Shown here: one piece after another, positions 61,361-64,000 of the stretch
Layout: every line of letters begins with the position of its first letter
How positions within the stretch are numbered: position 1 is the stretch's first letter
From: Rhizomucor pusillus
Taxonomy: Eukaryota; Mucoromycota; Mucoromycetes; Mucorales; Lichtheimiaceae
Length of the DNA: 64,000 bases
Direction: 5' to 3'
Assembly: GCA_900175165.2 (NCBI GenBank)
Contig: FWWN02000658.1
Location: 124,001 to 188,000, forward strand
Translations under genes and position numbers: made by a program
Notes under the pieces: model-generated
Told to the model about the DNA's origin: nothing
Databases searched by the model: none
What the model saw: only the letters and a program-made list of their open reading frames with translations

Positions 61361-61724
61361 TTATCCAGCATTATGTGAATGAGAAACAAATCTCTGGAAG
61401 TCGCTCAACATTAAGCTATCGCATGCTTCACCGATTCTGGTCATTAGTGACCCTTTTTCTGGAAACATGTTGCGCCTAACTTTACTCCTCTTGACTACAG
61501 ACCAGAACTGCTCAATAGAATTTAGCTCAGGAGAGTAAGAACGGAGGCAAGCACATCTATAGCCTCGAGACCTAATATACTTGGCAATATTCTCGGACTT
61601 ATGTATAGGGGCATTATCCATTACAAGATACTGACCCTTCATTGCTGAAAAAGATATTTATCCATTTCATCCAGAGTATCTTTGAGAAAGCTCAGATAGT
61701 GAATTTTGAAAATGCGACACATAT
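61361..61724 (-). pseudogene. Tc1/mariner-type transposase fragment (DDE C-terminal part)
   Basis: The minus strand encodes the C-terminal half of a DDE transposase: YLVMDNAPIHKSENIAKYI with the second catalytic Asp, and RSYSPELNSIEQFWSVVKR with the catalytic Glu, followed by the usual end. Just upstream a segment reading DTLDEMDKY is separated by a frameshift near 61650, and everything further N-terminal, including the first Asp and the DNA-binding domain, is missing. The copy is therefore a dead fragment. It lies about 260 bp from the start of RPS12. Confidence 0.85.
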
Positions 61725-61985
61725 TTTTTTAAAAGAGCGTACTTTGGTAGACCAGTTGCGGAATTCAAATTCCGAGGGGCAGTGTATAGTCGCGGGCGAG
61801 TGCCCAAAGATGAACGGTCTCTCTTTTCACTTTAACAAACTATAGCAAGCAAGTACGTATTGGGGTCAATATACATCACTGAGCTCTTTGGATGCATCGA
61901 TCGATCAACTGATGGATGGATACTGGAGAGATGAGAATGATCAAGCGAATCTGGGGGATAGTTGCTAATTCGATGTTTGTTCAGC

Positions 61986-62554
61986 ATGTCTGCCGAGGAA
62001 GAAGTTGTCATGGACACTCAAGAGGTTGAGGTTGCTGCTGAGACCACTCAGGGCCAAATGTCCGTTGAGGACGCCCTCCGCGAAGTTTTGCACCGTGCCT
62101 TGGTTCACGATGGTCTTGCTCGCGGTCTTAAGCAAGCCGTCAAGGCTTTGGACAGGTAAATTGTCAATGACCCGGTAATTGATTGGCAAATGACACTGGT
62201 TACTGACTATATATATTTTTCCCTCCAGACGTCAGGCTCACTTGGCTGTCTTGAACGAGTCTTGCACTGAGAGCGAATACGTCAAGTTGGTTGAAGCTTT
62301 GTGCGCTGAGCACAACATTAACCTTATCAAGGTCTCCGACCCCAAGAAGCTCGGTGAATGGGCTGGTCAGTGCAAGATCGACCGCGACGGTAACGCCCGC
62401 AAGGTTGTTGCCTGCTCTTGCGTTGCTGTCACCGACTTTGGTGAAGAGTCTGAAGCCATGAACGTTCTCTTGGACTGTAAGTAAACGCGTGCTCGACTAT
62501 TGTTTGAAATTTGCAACTGACTGTATGTGGCTTTTAGACTTCAAGTCTCGCTAA
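61986..62554 (+). CDS. RPS12: 40S ribosomal protein S12 (eS12)
   Basis: Structural protein at the beak of the small subunit. Three exons (61986-62155, 62229-62476, 62538-62554) give 144 aa; the last exon is 17 nt including the stop. Blocks: [80 protein letters not shown] and the YFKSR tail. A TTTGTTCAG sequence ends one base before the ATG, so a leader intron is likely, as is common in ribosomal protein genes. Confidence 0.96.
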
Positions 62555-63097
62555 AAATGTCATGCTGCTTTTGTACTCGAATAAATGTCTTCACCGCTTT
62601 TGACGTTAAAATGTTGTTAATTACATGATTGTGCGACGATGCAGTTGGAAACGATGTACATGAGGCTCGCTACAGTTTCTTCTGTGTGAAATGACATTGA
62701 ATTCTGAAGTGCGATGTTGATCCAGTGCACCGTATCATATGGTGATAACATCCACGGACAGCACTTATGCAGCTCGCTTTTCTGCATATCACAAAGGTGG
62801 TAGAAAACTATTGAGAAGGAAATCTCATATCTTTTCCAAAGCTTAGTGGCTATAACTCTTTCCATGAAACGTGCAAGAAAGTTGTAAATACTTGAATGTC
62901 ATATGGTTCACTAATGTCCGGCTTTCTTCTTCTTCCAGCATCTTTGAATAAGTGGACTATGTTGTACAATCGATCAATCCATCCTTTCAAGTCTATTGTT
63001 GGTCAAAGGCCGAAACTCATACAGGTAAAAGTCGTGTTTCCTTTGCAAGTGTTATTTTTATTGCAACAGACACAGTATTCTCGCTCGTCGAAACACT
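62555..63097. other. Intergenic between convergent ribosomal protein genes
   Basis: About 540 bases with two 3' UTRs; short minus-strand frames near 62617-62865 show no domain. Nothing else seen. Confidence 0.5.
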
Positions 63098-63749
63098 TTA
63101 GATCAAGCCAATCTGTACGTAGAAATTGTAAGATCAGTATCTTGTTGGTCGTTGGTCGTCTGTTACTTTGTCGTACCTTGTTCGCGACATCCAAAGCATC
63201 AACGTCGGCAGTGAGGCGGACGAAAGCCTTCTTGGTACCGTCGGGGCTATCAAAACATTTGATGTGTGAGCATTTCTAAATACTGCAAGGCTGCATATAT
63301 GCTCTTATATATTTACCGGATGAGGGTGTTAACCTTCAAGGCCTCAACGTCGTAGAGTCTCTTGACGGCATCCTTGATGTGGTTCTTGTTGGCCTTGATG
63401 TCGACAACGAAGGTCAAGGTGTTGTGCTCCTCAATCTTCTTCATGGCGGTCTCAGTGTTGAGAGGGTTGCGAATGACGCGGTACTGGTCCATGCGAGGAA
63501 GGTGTGGGACCGACTTGCGAGCATACTTGGGCTTGCGAGCCAACTTCAAGGTCTTGGGCAAGTGGAAGTGAGTCGAGGTGCGGATCTTGCGGACACCCTT
63601 GGCATGCACACCCTTGAGGGCGGCCTTCTTAGCGGCAGAAGCCTTCTTGGTGGCATCTGCGTATCGACGTATCAATCCATCCATCCGTCTGCTGCTGTAT
63701 CCATCCGTTTCCATTACTCACCGACTTTCTTCGGACCCTGTTGTGCCAT
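63098..63749 (-). CDS. 60S ribosomal protein L23a/L25 (uL23)
   Basis: Large-subunit protein next to the peptide exit tunnel and a docking site for SRP and nascent-chain factors. Four exons on the minus strand (63749-63722, 63656-63317, 63246-63177, 63112-63098) give 150 aa. The N-terminal Lys/Ala-rich extension ([20 protein letters not shown]) is followed by [59 protein letters not shown] and [20 protein letters not shown]. The last exon encodes only IGLI and the stop, as in other eukaryotic uL23 genes. Confidence 0.96.
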
Positions 63750-64000
63750 TGTAAGCGACGACAGAAAAGAGAAAGCGTATCACCTTGGCAACTTGAGCCG
63801 TTCGAAAGGCCCTGCCTGCGAGCAAAGTGTGGTTCAAAGTCCGATATGGAACGAGCCTTTCAATGATCGGCTTCACCGTAGTTCTGACAGAATACTGACT
63901 TCCTTTATTACAAGAAACAGGGATGCAATATTATAGATATAAAGCTATGTACAAAGTGGATTGGGAGGAGGTGTATAGAGTTGTGAATTATTTTGGATCT
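63750..64000. other. Window end, promoter side of uL23
   Basis: Upstream region of the uL23 gene and unassigned sequence to the window edge. No ORF continuing beyond the edge could be recognised. Confidence 0.4.

Overview
The window is eukaryotic nuclear DNA from a fungus. Almost every gene is split by short introns, mostly 53-100 nt, with GT/AG (sometimes GC/AG) borders. The proteins include fungal-type products: a Skt5/Chs4-like chitin synthase activator with a CaaX tail, homoserine O-acetyltransferase, a class II DAHP synthase and a Jsn1-type RRM+Pumilio protein. They sit beside genes usually missing from budding yeasts, such as an ALDH7A1-type dehydrogenase, a CRIB-containing WASP, a CCDC97-like protein and a PX-domain AGC kinase. 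This mix suggests an early-diverging filamentous fungus, probably Mucoromycota/Mucorales. That placement is inference, because no rRNA or other marker is present.

Layout: 0.2-12 kb holds PRPP synthetase, a nucleotide-sugar transporter, ALDH7A1-like dehydrogenase, TIM44 and WASP on the + strand, and a CCDC97-like gene on the - strand. 12-20 kb holds a 14-exon gene for an unrecognised protein of about 1190 aa, an HSF-type factor, mitochondrial uS14 and an MSP-domain gene. 21-31 kb holds a mitochondrial M3 oligopeptidase (with a one-base frameshift), a two-finger C2H2 factor and GPI ethanolamine-phosphate transferase 2, whose gene contains a 50-N assembly gap. 31-43 kb holds RPS4, the Skt5-like gene, an MFS sugar transporter, class II DAHP synthase and a NT5DC-type HAD protein. 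43-51 kb holds an XRCC2/Rad51-paralogue-like ATPase, the PX-AGC kinase, ERCC1, a ZC3H14/Nab2-like zinc-finger protein and MET2. 51-59 kb holds phosphoglycerate dehydrogenase, the Jsn1-like gene and a CaMKK-like kinase. 59-62 kb is a relic region with a decayed gene cut by a 151-bp fold-back element and a Tc1/mariner transposase fragment. RPS12 and RPL25 (uL23) close the window.

The genes do not form operons. Head-to-head pairs with short shared promoters are notable: MET2/phosphoglycerate dehydrogenase (254 bp), both feeding sulfur amino acid synthesis; ERCC1/ZC3H14-like (135 bp); and NT5DC/XRCC2-like (about 110 bp). I found no convincing new multi-gene system. The best leads are the high share of GC-AG introns (6 of about 110), the fold-back element predicted to form a continuous 49-bp RNA stem, the unrecognised 1190-aa protein, and a TATA-led ORF-free segment near 36.9 kb. 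Gene models were spliced by hand from reading frame, splice borders and family similarity recalled from memory; no alignment was run.
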